From contig NZ_QPJW01000002.1 in the NCBI RefSeq assembly GCF_003337355.1, positions 477,537 through 541,536 of the forward strand: DNA of 64,000 bases, written 5' to 3'. Below the pieces are notes generated by a model. That model made no database searches, was not told the DNA's origin, and was given only the letters and a program-made list of their open reading frames with translations. Below, in pieces: positions 44,577-54,153 of the stretch (position 1 is its first letter; each line of letters begins with the position of its first letter). Both the position numbers and the translations under genes were made by a program. The DNA comes from Fontibacillus phaseoli. Lineage in GTDB: Bacteria; Bacillota; Bacilli; Paenibacillales; Paenibacillaceae.

Positions 44577-45368
44577 TTAATCTTTTTCCTTCTCTGATCC
44601 CGAAGGAAGCTCCAGCGTCGATTCATCGCCATTTTCGTCGGTATTCGCGGCTTCTTCTGCTGCGCGCAACTTTTCGACTTTTTCCTGGACTTTATTATAA
44701 GCCGCATAGAAATTAAAGAAAGCCACAAGCGCTGTCAGGCTCGCAAGTCCGAAAAAGATCAGCCACGGAAACCGGATGGTCAGAAAAACGAGAACCCCGG
44801 TGCAAATGACGGTCGACAACATCCGGAACGGCTTTAGAATCGTGAGCAAAATCGCATTTTTAATCAACTGGGTAACCTTTAAATAATAGTGGGCCACCAT
44901 GGAGAAAAAATGGAACAAAGATACCAGCAGCACCACCAGGAAAACCAGGATGACAATCCCGATGAACTGCAGATTGTTGTTGAATTCCTTCATGTACATC
45001 TGGTAATCGACAATCATGATTACCGTAAGCAAAGTGTAGAATATTCCGCCGAACATGCTTTGCTTATAGTTCTCTTTGTACCCTTTGAAGTAAGTCTTGA
45101 TGATACCTACATCCGCTTCCCCCATAACCCATTTGCGAGTCACCGAAAACAGGGCGGACGTGGCCGGAAAAAATGTAAACGGTGCCAAAATCGCCATTAT
45201 CCACATATTGAATGCTGCAAAGCCCCATCCTCCCGGGATAAAGAACGCAGAGAAGGCAAAAAACAAAAAAGGCAGGGAACAAACCAGCCACAGCAAGTTG
45301 CTGCCCGATATTCTCATGATCCATTCCGTAATTTTATAAAAACCGCCCATTAAACCTTTAGATTCCAA
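44577..45368 (-). CDS. DUF624 (YesL-family) membrane protein
   Basis: A 263-residue membrane protein with about five helices. The N terminus GFYKITEWIMRISGSNLLWLVCSLPF is the DUF624/YesL signature. A charged acidic tail (EEAANTDENGDESTLELPSGSEKEKD) ends the protein. YesL proteins often lie next to YesM/YesN and sugar transporters; here no such gene is adjacent. The start is a TTG at 45366-45368 with GGAGGGAG 8 bases ahead. Function unknown. It lies just upstream of the 6S RNA unit on the same strand. Confidence 0.85.
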   Translation of the reverse strand: MESKGLMGGFYKITEWIMRISGSNLLWLVCSLPFLFFAFSAFFIPGGWGFAAFNMWIMAILAPFTFFPATSALFSVTRKWVMGEADVGIIKTYFKGYKENYKQSMFGGIFYTLLTVIMIVDYQMYMKEFNNNLQFIGIVILVFLVVLLVSLFHFFSMVAHYYLKVTQLIKNAILLTILKPFRMLSTVICTGVLVFLTIRFPWLIFFGLASLTALVAFFNFYAAYNKVQEKVEKLRAAEEAANTDENGDESTLELPSGSEKEKD

Positions 45369-45494
45369 GTAAAGATCTCCCTCCGCAAGTGATTAATTTG
45401 TCTATACATACTACTATAGCACGATTGCATAATCACTATCCAGCGCCTATTTTGACGGTTCTGGGTTGCCGTCTAATCTGACGCCCTACGCCTG

Positions 45495-45503
45495 CATACA
45501 ATA
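45495..45503 (+). promoter_or_regulatory. Mother-cell sigma-like -10 element of yjcZ-type gene 2
   Basis: CATACAATA, identical to the element at 23682-23690 and at a similar distance (43 bases) from the ATG. The -35 side is not clear. Confidence 0.45.
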
Positions 45504-45545
45504 ATACGTAATTTCAACCATTCACAAATTCAAAGGAGGTATCTC

Positions 45546-45647
45546 ATGTCCCAGGTAGGAGGATATGGCGGTTCCTGGACTTCCACTGGTACGATTCTGG
45601 TCTTGTTTATTCTGCTCGTTATCGTCAGCCGGACGATTCTGTATTAA
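45546..45647 (+). CDS. YjcZ-family tiny sporulation protein 2 (33 aa)
   Basis: A 33-residue peptide MSQVGGYGGSWTS, then a single hydrophobic helix TILVLFILLVIVSR, the same signature as the gene at 23744-23839. AAAGGAGG lies 6 bases before the ATG. A perfect hairpin terminator follows. These peptides are found in or on spores in relatives. The near identity of the helices shows the two genes are paralogues. Confidence 0.88.
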   Translation: MSQVGGYGGSWTSTGTILVLFILLVIVSRTILY

Positions 45648-45657
45648 TTTTGAAAAA

Positions 45658-45690
45658 CAAAGAAGACGAAGTAGGACTTCGTCTTCTTTG
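45658..45690. terminator. Intrinsic terminator
   Basis: A perfect 15-bp stem CAAAGAAGACGAAGT/ACTTCGTCTTCTTTG with loop AGG, between the YjcZ-type gene and the convergent helicase gene. Confidence 0.88.
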
Positions 45691-45716
45691 CCTCGCTTCT
45701 ATTTCAGGCTCGGTAA

Positions 45717-47321
45717 TTATTTGTCGAACGAGTTGTCGTCACGCTTGGCAGGTCTGCGTTCTCCGCCGTTATAGTTCGAAGAGCGCGGCTTCCGGTCCGA
45801 TGAAGAACGGTAGGAATCACGGTTTCCTTCTTTGTTATATCCGCCTTTGTTTCCATAACCACCGCGGTTTCCGCCTTCGCGGTTGTCCCGACGCTGATAG
45901 CCACCGCTACCGCTGCCACCGCCGCTGCGGTTGCCGTAACCGGATGGCTTACGTCCGCTGGAACGGATATCAGGATTCCGGCGTTTCATGCGAATCGGTT
46001 CTTCCGGGGTAAGCTCGATGCTCGTTTTTTCGTTCTTCTCACCGGTAATTAACTTGAAGGCTGCTGCCAGCAAGTTCACCGAATCATATTGCTCCAGGAG
46101 TTGGATGGCGATTCCCTTATATTCGTTCAGTTCAGAGGCTTCAACCAGTTCAAGGATCCGCTCAGCCGTAATACGTTGTTTGCCTTCAATCGCTTCCGCA
46201 ATGCTCGGTAACGGTTTGCGGGCGATTTTATGCCGGGTAATCCGCTCGATGAAGTGCAGATGATCGATTTCACGCGGAGTAACGAACGACCAGGCTGCGC
46301 CTTCTTTGCCTGCGCGGCCGGTTCTGCCGATCCGGTGTACATAACTCTCCGGATCCTGCGGCAGGTCGAAGTTAACGACATGCGAAACGCCGGAGACGTC
46401 GAGACCGCGTGCGGCTACGTCCGTAGCTACAAGCACATCGATGCTGCCGTCACGGAATTTGCGCATAACATTGTCGCGCTGGTTCTGCGACAAATCGCCA
46501 TGCAGCCCGTCAGCGGAATAACCACGTTTCTGCAGGGCTTCCGACAATTCGTCTACCCGGCGTTTGGTCCGGCCGAAAACGATGGCCAGCTCAGGCGATT
46601 CCATATCTAACAAACGGGTCAATGCGTCAAATTTTTGCCGTTCATGCACTTCAATGTAGGCTTGATCAATCAGAGGCGCACTTATTTGTTTAGGGATAAC
46701 GGAGACATGCTCGGGATTTTTCAGGAACTGCTGAGCCAGCTTCTGGATATTCGAAGGCATTGTGGCGGAAAATAACATCGTCTGACGTTCTTCGGGAACC
46801 AGCTTCAAAATGGATTGAATGTCATCCATGAAGCCCATATCGAGCATTTCGTCGGCTTCATCCAGCACTACCGTCTGAACATCATCAAGTTTGATCGTTT
46901 TCCGGTTAATATGGTCAAGCAGTCGGCCCGGGGTACCGATAATGATTTGAGGCTTCTTCTTCAATGCGCGAATTTGGCGAACGATATCTTGACCGCCGTA
47001 AATAGGAAGGGAACGCGTACCTTTGAATCGTGCCAGCTTGCCGATCTCTTCGGCTACTTGAATGGCTAGCTCACGGGTTGGAGTCATAATCAGAGCAACG
47101 ATGCGCTCTTCTTCTTTAGGGATTCCGTTGATGAGCGGAAGTCCGAAGGCTGCCGTTTTCCCGGTGCCTGTCTGCGCTTGTCCGATTAGATCGCGCCCGG
47201 TGAGGGCAATGGGGATGGATTTGGATTGAATCGGCGTCGCTTCCTCAAAACCGAGCTCCGTAATTGCTTGTAAAACTTTAGGCTCTAGGCCGAAATCTGC
47301 AAATGTGTTCAAATTGTTCAT
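45717..47321 (-). CDS. cshA: DEAD-box RNA helicase, CshA-like
   Basis: A 534-residue ATP-dependent RNA helicase. In order: the Q motif (FADFGLEP, then GFEEATPIQ), Walker [33 protein letters not shown], then [12 protein letters not shown] and [10 protein letters not shown] in the second RecA domain. The C terminus is a long Gly/Arg/Asn-rich RNA-binding tail ([19 protein letters not shown]). CshA works in RNA turnover and ribosome assembly in the cold. The ATG at 47319-47321 is only one base from AGAAGGAG; an in-frame TTG at 47312 is better spaced and could be the true start. Confidence 0.92.
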   Translation of the reverse strand: MNNLNTFADFGLEPKVLQAITELGFEEATPIQSKSIPIALTGRDLIGQAQTGTGKTAAFGLPLINGIPKEEERIVALIMTPTRELAIQVAEEIGKLARFKGTRSLPIYGGQDIVRQIRALKKKPQIIIGTPGRLLDHINRKTIKLDDVQTVVLDEADEMLDMGFMDDIQSILKLVPEERQTMLFSATMPSNIQKLAQQFLKNPEHVSVIPKQISAPLIDQAYIEVHERQKFDALTRLLDMESPELAIVFGRTKRRVDELSEALQKRGYSADGLHGDLSQNQRDNVMRKFRDGSIDVLVATDVAARGLDVSGVSHVVNFDLPQDPESYVHRIGRTGRAGKEGAAWSFVTPREIDHLHFIERITRHKIARKPLPSIAEAIEGKQRITAERILELVEASELNEYKGIAIQLLEQYDSVNLLAAAFKLITGEKNEKTSIELTPEEPIRMKRRNPDIRSSGRKPSGYGNRSGGGSGSGGYQRRDNREGGNRGGYGNKGGYNKEGNRDSYRSSSDRKPRSSNYNGGERRPAKRDDNSFDK

Positions 47322-47575
47322 ACTCCTTCTATATAGTGGACATTCCACAAGCTTGACTGTATTCTTAAGTAGCATTCAAACGTTTATAGACTATCCAATC
47401 TCTCCACAAAATTTGCATAGGTGACTGGAACGCGAGAAAACTTCTGACGGTAAACACCGTTTTAAATGGAAATGGATCCCTACTCAAGAATATCTCAAAC
47501 ATTATAGCACAAAACAGTTTGAGAATACCAGCAAGCAGGTTGGGATACTTCCGTATCAAATGTGAGGTGGATTTA

Positions 47576-48397
47576 GTGTTAAAGGAAATCAGGAACTGTA
47601 TCGCTATTTTGATCGGAGCCGCGTGCATCGCCTCCGGATTCAACTTGTTCCTCGTTCCGCATCATTTACTTAGTGGCGGCGTATCAGGACTTGCCATGCT
47701 AACCGGTTACTTCTCACCGCTAAGTATCAATACCATGTATTTGGCTTATAATGCGCCGGTGCTAATTGCCGGCTGGTTTTTGCTCGGCAGACGTTTTGTC
47801 GGATTAAGCATGCTTTCCGTTATCGCAGTGACTGGGCTGATGGCACTCATTCCGGAAAAGCCGCTTGCCTCCGATACGCTGCTGTCAGCGGTTTTCGGAG
47901 GCGTCCTCGTAGGCATCGGAAGCGGTCTCTCTTTTCGCGTAGGCGGATCTTCAGGCGGATTTGATATCATCGGTTCGATCGTAACGCGTTACCGGGACTT
48001 TCCGATTGGGAACATCCTCGTCGGGATGAACGGTCTGGTTATTTTGGCCATGGGCTATTTGGAAGGAAACTGGAATCTTGCGTTGGCCTCCATGGTATCC
48101 ATCTATCTGGCGGGCAAAGTGCTGGATTTTATCCACATCAATCACCTCAAAGTAACCCTGTTCATCATTACCGACAAGACGGACGAACTGCTTGAACGAC
48201 TTCTTTGCCGTCCCCGCGGCGTAACATTGATCAAAACGCAGGGCGCATTTTCCCATAAGGAAAAAGATATGCTTATGACAGTGACCACCCGCTATGAGCT
48301 TACGGAACTGAAGGATATCATCAAGTCTACCGATCCCTCGGCCTTCGTGAATATCGTTGAAACCGTCGGTGTCATGGGCTCGTTCCGTAGGCGTTAA
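47576..48397 (+). CDS. YitT-family membrane protein
   Basis: A 273-residue protein. Five membrane helices form the DUF161 part (ASGFNLFLVPHHLLSGGVSGLAML, then RVGGSSGGFDIIGSIV), and the C-terminal DUF2179 domain is cytosolic (RPRGVTLIKTQGAFSHKEKDMLMTVTTRYEL). The substrate is unknown. The start is GTG at 47576 behind GAGGTGG; 19 further codons are open upstream. It is divergent from the helicase gene. Confidence 0.88.
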   Translation: MLKEIRNCIAILIGAACIASGFNLFLVPHHLLSGGVSGLAMLTGYFSPLSINTMYLAYNAPVLIAGWFLLGRRFVGLSMLSVIAVTGLMALIPEKPLASDTLLSAVFGGVLVGIGSGLSFRVGGSSGGFDIIGSIVTRYRDFPIGNILVGMNGLVILAMGYLEGNWNLALASMVSIYLAGKVLDFIHINHLKVTLFIITDKTDELLERLLCRPRGVTLIKTQGAFSHKEKDMLMTVTTRYELTELKDIIKSTDPSAFVNIVETVGVMGSFRRR

Positions 48398-48443
48398 TCT
48401 TATTGGACGCGCGTTCGTCCGCCGTTCCATTTGTGTTGCTTTG

Positions 48444-48452
48444 TGGTATAAT
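48444..48452 (+). promoter_or_regulatory. Extended -10 promoter candidate
   Basis: TGGTATAAT, a TGn-extended -10 box with no good -35, about 120 bases before the small gene at 48574. Confidence 0.4.
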
Positions 48453-48573
48453 ACTATCAAGCGGTTCCTTCAACAACTTTATAGTTATCAGCTTTACCTT
48501 TATTTCACAGGCTGTAATGCTTTTCCGAAGTAGGAATGATTCCGGTAACGAATGATTCTTGTAGGAAAGGGTG

Positions 48574-48774
48574 ATGGATGTGGAAACAGAAACGGTAAAA
48601 CTGGAGCAAATTGTCATGAAGTGGTTCCCGGATATGCTGCCTTTTTTGAATCAGAAGGAACTTAACTCCATGATCATCCTTCGCGATGGTCTGACAATTC
48701 TGGAACCGGAAGATGCGTTGGAAATTATCCAGCTCAGCATCTGCGAGCATCAAAATAGTCATTTCCTTCATTAA
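48574..48774 (+). CDS. Hypothetical small acidic protein (about 66 aa)
   Basis: About 66 residues, helical and acidic (VKLEQIVMKWFPDMLPFLNQKELNSMI, then LEPEDALEIIQLS), with no membrane segment. AGGAAAGGGTGAT lies at the start. The ATG at 48574 is close to the site and the GTG at 48580 is better spaced, so the first two residues are doubtful. A strong terminator follows directly. The family is not recognised. Confidence 0.65.
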   Translation: MDVETETVKLEQIVMKWFPDMLPFLNQKELNSMIILRDGLTILEPEDALEIIQLSICEHQNSHFLH

Positions 48775-48794
48775 ATAAGCTTTGCGTTAACGTG

Positions 48795-48833
48795 ACCGTT
48801 TCTTCTGCAAAAGCGGAAGAAACGGTTTTTTTT
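48795..48833 (+). terminator. Intrinsic terminator
   Basis: ACCGTTTCTTCTGC pairs with GCGGAAGAAACGGT (one mismatch) around AAAA, followed by eight T. Confidence 0.92.
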
Positions 48834-49007
48834 CTGAAAAATGAATCAATCTCCCAATCTCTTAAAAATGAATAGGTTTAAGAAAGTGCCATTACGTTTA
48901 AAAAAACAAAAGCGTCGATCGAAATATCAATGGTGACAAAGATGTTTTTTCTGGAAACCTGACATCAGATATAATCAAAGCGAGCGCAAACAAGGGAGAG
49001 GAATATC

Positions 49008-50192
49008 ATGAACATCCTATGGACTCTTTTACTTCTAGCCTTGGGTACAGGCAGCGGGGAAACGCCGGCCAATCACGCCGACGGCGGAAGATTACCGGCC
49101 ATCGTGCAATCTACCTATCAAACTTTCACGGCAAATGTAGCACAGGGACGAAAAGAGGATCCTCTGTCTCCGGCGGAGATGGTGGTACCGGTTCAGCAGG
49201 AAGAAGCTCCTAAAGTCAAAGGAATATACGTCACGGCATACAGTGCAGGAGGATCGCGGCTTAATACGCTGATCGACTTGCTCGACAAGACCGAATTGAA
49301 TTCCATGGTGATCGATATCAAGGATGACGCAGGATATATCACCTACAAAACCGATAACCCCGAACTTCAAAAATTGGGTAAGCCGCAGCCGTTCATCCGC
49401 GATATCGACGGGTTAATGGCAAGGCTGGAAAAGCATGAAATTTATCCGATCGCCCGCGTGGTGGTATTCAAGGATACGATTCTGGCCAAAAAGAATCCGG
49501 AGCTCTCCTTCCGGAACAGCGACGGGACGGTTTGGAGCAACGGGAATGGCGACAACTTCGTTAATCCGTATAGTAAAGAAGTTTGGGATTACAATATAGA
49601 GGTCGCTAAAGAAGCTGCCAAACACGGTTTTAAAGAAATTCAGTTCGACTATGTCCGCTTCCCGGAAGGCTTTGAAAAGCGGGCTGATTCTCTGAAGTAT
49701 ACCAAAACCGAGTTGAGCCGCATCGACGCCGTCGCAGCTTTCGTGCAATATGCTCGAGAACAGCTGGAGCCCCTCGGCATCAAAGTGTCTGTCGACATTT
49801 TCGGATATGCGGCTTCGGTACCTGCAGCCGAAGGCATAGGACAGGATTTCGTGAAGATTTCCAATCAAGTTGATATCATCTGCCCGATGATTTATCCAAG
49901 TCATTATACAACGGGCTGGTTTAACGCCAAGGACCCCGACAAAGCTCCTTATCAGACGATTAAGGGAGCCGTTGCGGATACCCACAAGAAGCTCGATCCG
50001 CTTGGAGAGAACAAACCGATTATCCGCCCCTGGATTCAGGACTTTACGGCAAGTTGGCTCGGCAAAGGCCATTATACGAAATACGGCAAGCACGAAGTGG
50101 AGGAGCAAATCCGGGCATTGAATGAAATGAAAGTTGATGAATATCTGCTCTGGAACGCATCCAATCGGTATACGACTGGCGTTGATTATTAA
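49008..50192 (+). CDS. Exported DUF4015 putative glycoside hydrolase
   Basis: A 394-residue protein with a short hydrophobic N terminus that reads as a signal peptide, then a Pro/Gln-rich linker, and a TIM-barrel-like DUF4015 domain starting VKGIYVTAYSAGG. Segments MVIDIKDDAGYITY, EIQFDYVRFPEG and DIICPMIYPSHYTTGWF hold conserved acidic residues likely to be catalytic. The substrate is not known; a cell-wall or exopolysaccharide target is inferred. AAGGGAGAGG lies before the ATG. It is followed by a GC-rich hairpin. Confidence 0.85.
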   Translation: MNILWTLLLLALGTGSGETPANHADGGRLPAIVQSTYQTFTANVAQGRKEDPLSPAEMVVPVQQEEAPKVKGIYVTAYSAGGSRLNTLIDLLDKTELNSMVIDIKDDAGYITYKTDNPELQKLGKPQPFIRDIDGLMARLEKHEIYPIARVVVFKDTILAKKNPELSFRNSDGTVWSNGNGDNFVNPYSKEVWDYNIEVAKEAAKHGFKEIQFDYVRFPEGFEKRADSLKYTKTELSRIDAVAAFVQYAREQLEPLGIKVSVDIFGYAASVPAAEGIGQDFVKISNQVDIICPMIYPSHYTTGWFNAKDPDKAPYQTIKGAVADTHKKLDPLGENKPIIRPWIQDFTASWLGKGHYTKYGKHEVEEQIRALNEMKVDEYLLWNASNRYTTGVDY

Positions 50193-50252
50193 ATAACGAT
50201 TATCAATCAAACGGTATAATTTTGTTCATATTATTATATGCTGAATTTTCTC

Positions 50253-50280
50253 AAGACCCGGGCTTTTCGCCCGGGTCTTT
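50253..50280 (+). terminator. Intrinsic hairpin downstream of DUF4015 gene
   Basis: A perfect 11-bp stem AAGACCCGGGC/GCCCGGGTCTT with a TTTTC loop. The T tail is short, so it may be leaky into the MATE gene. Confidence 0.75.
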
Positions 50281-50305
50281 GGACGGTGAAATGGAGTTTA
50301 CGATA

Positions 50306-51697
50306 ATGAAAGAAACAGAGACCCTGAAACAAAAGTACATCCAATTTTTGAAAATACTGCTTCCGATTCTGGTCACCCAGGTAACGATGTCATTGATGAC
50401 CTTTTTCGATACGATGATGTCCGGTCATGCAAGCCCTGCCGATCTGGCGGGGGCGGCAATCGGTTCCAGCATCTGGATTCCGGTGCAAACCGGACTCAGC
50501 GGAATTCTTATGGGAATTACACCCATCGTCTCCCAGTTGGATGGAGGAGGGCAACAGAATAAAGTCGGATATCACGTCATGCAGGCGCTCTGGCTAGCCT
50601 TTGCCGTCAGTATCGTTGTCCTCGTCGTTGGCGGACTGGTTATATCACCTATGCTGGGAAGCATGCAACTTGAACCGAAAGTCCATCATATCGCCTTTTA
50701 TTTCCTGGTGTCGATTTCCACGGGAGTACTCCCTCTTTTTGGCTATATCGTAATCCGGTCCTTTATCGATTCGCTCGGTCAGACCAGAATCTCCATGTTG
50801 ATTACGCTGGTCTCCCTGCCGCTTAATATCGGAGCCGGATACCTGCTGATCTTCGGTAAACTTGGATTTCCCCGACTCGGGGGCATCGGATCGGGTATCG
50901 CAACCGCGTTTACCTATTGGTGCATATTCCTGTTGGCGCTATGGATCGCGCATAAGGCGGAACCGTTTGCCGGTTACGGCATTTTCCGCAAATTCCACCG
51001 GATTTCGTTATCGAAATGGAAGGAATTAATGAAGATCGGCGTCCCGATCGGATTCGCCATCTTTTTTGAAACCGCCGTATTCGCCGCAGTCACGCTGCTC
51101 ATGAGCCGGTTCGACACCTTGACGATCGCCGCTCACCAAGCCGCGAATAATTTTGCTTCAACGCTCTACATGATTCCGCTCAGTATCTGTCTGGCGCTCA
51201 CGATTCTCGTCGGATTTGAAGTCGGCGCCGGGCGGCAAAAGGATGCCAGACAATACGGCATCCTCGGGGTCAGCACCGCCGTTGCTCTATCCCTGCTTAC
51301 AGCCATCATTCTGATGCTGTTCCGCCGGGGCGTGGCCGGGCTATATTCCAGTGAAGAAGATGTCATAGCGCTGATCACCCACTTCCTGGTGTATGCCATC
51401 TTTTTTCAAATATCCGATGCCATCGCCACGCCGATTCAAGGTGTGCTACGAGGATACAAGGATGTCAATCCGGGATTTTGGATTTCCCTGCTGGCATATT
51501 GGATCATCGGACTGCCGCTCGGATATGTGCTGGCCAATTTCACCGATCAAGGCCCCTACGGTTACTGGATCGGATTGATCACCGGGCTCGGTGTGGCGGC
51601 GATTCTGCTGTTGCGGCGTCTGTTGCGGCGTCTGTTTGTCATTCAGAAGCGGATGGAGCGCAGCGGGCGTGCCGTAGCTGGCAACTCACAAACATAA
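50306..51697 (+). CDS. MATE-family efflux transporter
   Basis: A 463-residue twelve-helix multidrug/toxin extruder. It starts MKETETLKQKYIQFLKILLPILVTQVTMSLM with the MATE N-half pattern (TFFDTMMSGHASPADLAGAAIG) and a second half with a matching LTIAAHQAANNF segment. It exports cationic drugs or metabolites using an ion gradient. The ATG at 50306 has GGAG 9 bases ahead; the longer frame from 50222 runs through the hairpin of the previous gene and is rejected. Confidence 0.9.
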   Translation: MKETETLKQKYIQFLKILLPILVTQVTMSLMTFFDTMMSGHASPADLAGAAIGSSIWIPVQTGLSGILMGITPIVSQLDGGGQQNKVGYHVMQALWLAFAVSIVVLVVGGLVISPMLGSMQLEPKVHHIAFYFLVSISTGVLPLFGYIVIRSFIDSLGQTRISMLITLVSLPLNIGAGYLLIFGKLGFPRLGGIGSGIATAFTYWCIFLLALWIAHKAEPFAGYGIFRKFHRISLSKWKELMKIGVPIGFAIFFETAVFAAVTLLMSRFDTLTIAAHQAANNFASTLYMIPLSICLALTILVGFEVGAGRQKDARQYGILGVSTAVALSLLTAIILMLFRRGVAGLYSSEEDVIALITHFLVYAIFFQISDAIATPIQGVLRGYKDVNPGFWISLLAYWIIGLPLGYVLANFTDQGPYGYWIGLITGLGVAAILLLRRLLRRLFVIQKRMERSGRAVAGNSQT

Positions 51698-51703
51698 ACG
51701 AAA

Positions 51704-51758
51704 AAGGGGCTGGCCTTAGTCATCTATCAACAACGTGATGACTTTAGGACCAGCCCTT
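51704..51758. terminator. Long hairpin terminator downstream of MATE gene
   Basis: AAGGGGCTGG pairs with CCAGCCCTT and an inner TTAGTCATC pairs with GATGACTTTA. No strong T run follows. Confidence 0.7.
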
Positions 51759-51774
51759 ACTTGTGCAATTAAAG

Positions 51775-51963
51775 AATTAGCTGTAAAACCTGCTGTTAAT
51801 TCTAGCTTATGTGAGCCTTGGCGTGTAATTAACTGTAAAACCTACAGCTAACTGCACGCTTTTCGGCTAGAGAGACCAAATCAGTTGAAATAACTGTAGT
51901 ATTTACAGCTATTCGGTCCCAAACTTGAAAAACTGAAGATTTAACTGTAGGAAATCCAGTTAA
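51775..51963. repeat. Array of four imperfect palindromic units (TAACTGTA core)
   Basis: Four 23-27 base inverted repeats sharing the core TTAACTGTA or its near relatives: 51775-51801, 51829-51851, 51889-51913 and 51941-51963, spaced 52-60 bases apart. Examples: TTAACTGTA-AAACC-TACAGCTAA and TTAACTG-TAGGAAATC-CAGTTAA. The array fills the gap between the MATE and pfkA genes and has no open frame. It looks like a cluster of small dispersed palindromes, REP/MITE-like. The function is unknown. Confidence 0.75.
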
Positions 51964-51988
51964 GTTCATTCAAGCTCGGTTTTCCTTC

Positions 51989-52960
51989 TTATTGCGACAA
52001 ACGCGAAGCGAGCTCATACAAATCCATATCGAACTCTTTCTTGGTGGCTACGACCTTCTCGATGTCGGTCAGAATCATTTCTCCGCCGATCATGCCGCAA
52101 GCCTTGTTCGATTCGCCCGCGATCAGGCTGCGTACGGCAAAGTCGCCCAACCGGCTTGCCAGGTTGCGGTCAAACGGCGTCGGCGATCCGCCGCGTTGAA
52201 TGTGCCCGAGCACGGTAGCGCGAGGCTCCAGCGACGGTTGACGTTTCTTGATGGCTTCCACCACTTCTTCGCCCTTGCCTACGCCCTCGGCCACGATGAC
52301 GATACTGTGTCTCTTGCCGTTGTCGAAGTTTTGTCTCATCCGGTCTGCCACTTCGTTCAAATCGAACGGCACTTCCGGAACCAGAATCGTTTCCGCTCCG
52401 GCAGCAAGTCCGGCATGGAGCGCAATATCCCCGGCATGGCGGCCCATAACCTCAACCACAGACGCGCGTTCATGGGAGGACATCGTATCACGCAGTTTGT
52501 TGACCGCGTCCACCACAATGCCTACAGCCGTATCGAAGCCAATCGTATAGTCCGTAAACGAAATGTCGTTATCGATCGTTCCCGGCAGACCCATCGTTTT
52601 GATGCCCAGCTTGCTGAGCTTCTCGGCCCCTTGATAGGAACCGTCCCCGCCGATGACGACGAGTCCGTCGATGCCGCGGTCACGCAAAATTTGCGCGCCT
52701 TTTTGCTGGCCTTCCGGCGTTTTGAATTCCAAGCAGCGCGCCGATTGTAGAATCGTCCCGCCACGTTGGATGATGTCGCCTACGCTGCGGATATCCATAG
52801 AGAAAATATCGTTATTAAGCAGCCCTTGGTACCCCCGTTGGATACCGTACACTTCCAGGCCGTAAAACAAGCCGCTGCGCACAACGGCGCGTACTGCCGC
52901 GTTCATGCCTTGCGAATCTCCACCACTGGTAAGAACTGCGATTTTTTTAACTGCTGACAT
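51989..52960 (-). CDS. pfkA: 6-phosphofructokinase
   Basis: A 323-residue ATP-dependent enzyme that phosphorylates fructose 6-phosphate in glycolysis. TSGGDSQGMNAAVRAVVR is the ATP loop, IGGDGSYQGA follows, and the catalytic PGTIDNDI (Asp) and the substrate-binding VEVMGRHAGDIALHAG and HIQRGGSPTPFDR are all present. Length and order match bacterial PfkA. TAGGAGG lies before the ATG. pyk, its usual partner, is not adjacent: the next upstream gene is ytpB, 21 bases away. Confidence 0.96.
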   Translation of the reverse strand: MSAVKKIAVLTSGGDSQGMNAAVRAVVRSGLFYGLEVYGIQRGYQGLLNNDIFSMDIRSVGDIIQRGGTILQSARCLEFKTPEGQQKGAQILRDRGIDGLVVIGGDGSYQGAEKLSKLGIKTMGLPGTIDNDISFTDYTIGFDTAVGIVVDAVNKLRDTMSSHERASVVEVMGRHAGDIALHAGLAAGAETILVPEVPFDLNEVADRMRQNFDNGKRHSIVIVAEGVGKGEEVVEAIKKRQPSLEPRATVLGHIQRGGSPTPFDRNLASRLGDFAVRSLIAGESNKACGMIGGEMILTDIEKVVATKKEFDMDLYELASRLSQ

Positions 52961-52981
52961 GATGATTCCTCCTAAATGTTA

Positions 52982-54061
52982 TTAAAGATGTTTGCGGATC
53001 CAACGGCTATTTACAAAAAAGAACAACCGCATCAACGGGCTTCGCTTCATCAAGCGCCGTGAAACATCACGAATCTCCTGCTGCTCGCTCACCTTCGGAT
53101 CCGATAAATAAAGCGCAAGCAATCCTTCGATGATCATTCTGTGGAATGAGGATGCAGGCAGCCGCTTAATATCCTCGCGAGCGCCACCCACAATAAAAGC
53201 GATACGGTTTAGCATCGTTTCCTTATTTTCGTAATAGCTGCAGAAATTCAAATCCCCACCCACTTCATCCTCCGCCTGATCGATCAGGTAATCAAGCATA
53301 ATATGTAGTCCGCAAACATGCGGGAAATAGGCGTTATGGATAATCTCCGCACTGTTGTCGTCCAGTTCGGGATTGCTGGCCGCCAAGAATAGCATGAACA
53401 CCCCCAGCGTGGAGCCCGTTGCCGCGGCAAATTCGTTCCAACGCAATTGCGGGGTACGTTCCTTATGCTGTTCCCACCAGGCCAGCAGCGCCTGCTCACG
53501 AAGCTTAGGATCGATATGCTTGTACACCTGCAGATCGGTATACAGCCCCACCAAATCCAGAATATACGGCTTAACTACGCGATAAGCGGGAAGCTTATCG
53601 ATGTTGTCCCGGCAAGTCTGCACCAAATGATGGAGATATCCGCCATCATCGTCTTCCTCGCGCAGCGCGTAGTAATCCCGGATATCGCTGCAAGGATTGA
53701 CGGCGTCCAGCATGCTCCGGTGCAACAGGCGGAAATCCTGTTCATCCATGGAGGTACTCCGGTCGCACAGGTTGTCCAAATAGTCGCTGATCGTCTGAAA
53801 AGCTACAATTAAAGGGATGAGTACATCGCGCTTTGCTAAATTGGCGGCGGCATATACCGAACCGCCCTGACAGTGGAATTCTTTTGCCTCGATACTAGCA
53901 AGCGCCTGTTTTCTAAGCTCAGGGTCAGGGATCGTTGCCGCTTCCTGTCTCCAGCCGTCCAATTCCTTACGGACATCAGGCAGAATGAACTTATAGACGC
54001 GGCTCATTAATCTGATCGGCTCTCTGGGAAACTGGTTTCGGCTTTGCTCAAGTTCAATCAA
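52982..54061 (-). CDS. ytpB: Tetraprenyl-beta-curcumene synthase (YtpB family)
   Basis: A 359-residue class I terpene synthase of the YtpB/DUF2600 family, which in Bacillus cyclises heptaprenyl diphosphate to tetraprenyl-beta-curcumene, precursor of the C35 terpenes (sesquarterpenes/baciterpenols) found in spores. Acidic Mg-binding segments include SDYLDNLCDRSTSMDE and DDDGGYLHHLVQ, and GSVYAAANL is conserved. The start is TTG at 54059-54061 with GGAGG 7 bases ahead. It sits directly upstream of pfkA (21 bases), probably as an operon by chance of position. Confidence 0.88.
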   Translation of the reverse strand: MIELEQSRNQFPREPIRLMSRVYKFILPDVRKELDGWRQEAATIPDPELRKQALASIEAKEFHCQGGSVYAAANLAKRDVLIPLIVAFQTISDYLDNLCDRSTSMDEQDFRLLHRSMLDAVNPCSDIRDYYALREEDDDGGYLHHLVQTCRDNIDKLPAYRVVKPYILDLVGLYTDLQVYKHIDPKLREQALLAWWEQHKERTPQLRWNEFAAATGSTLGVFMLFLAASNPELDDNSAEIIHNAYFPHVCGLHIMLDYLIDQAEDEVGGDLNFCSYYENKETMLNRIAFIVGGAREDIKRLPASSFHRMIIEGLLALYLSDPKVSEQQEIRDVSRRLMKRSPLMRLFFFVNSRWIRKHL

Positions 54062-54153
54062 TGGCCTGCCTCCGCTACGTTGTTAAAAATCGCATTATTA
54101 AAAAATCATTCTATATTATAATATGATCCCACTTTTTGCACAAATAAACAAAA

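Noticed and set aside
50222..50305. Longer N terminus for the MATE transporter
   Set aside because: The extension runs through the hairpin after the DUF4015 gene and has no ribosome site, whereas the ATG at 50306 has GGAG at 9 bases.
51775..51963. CRISPR array
   Set aside because: Units are imperfect palindromes of variable sequence, the intervals are not uniform, and there is no cas gene.
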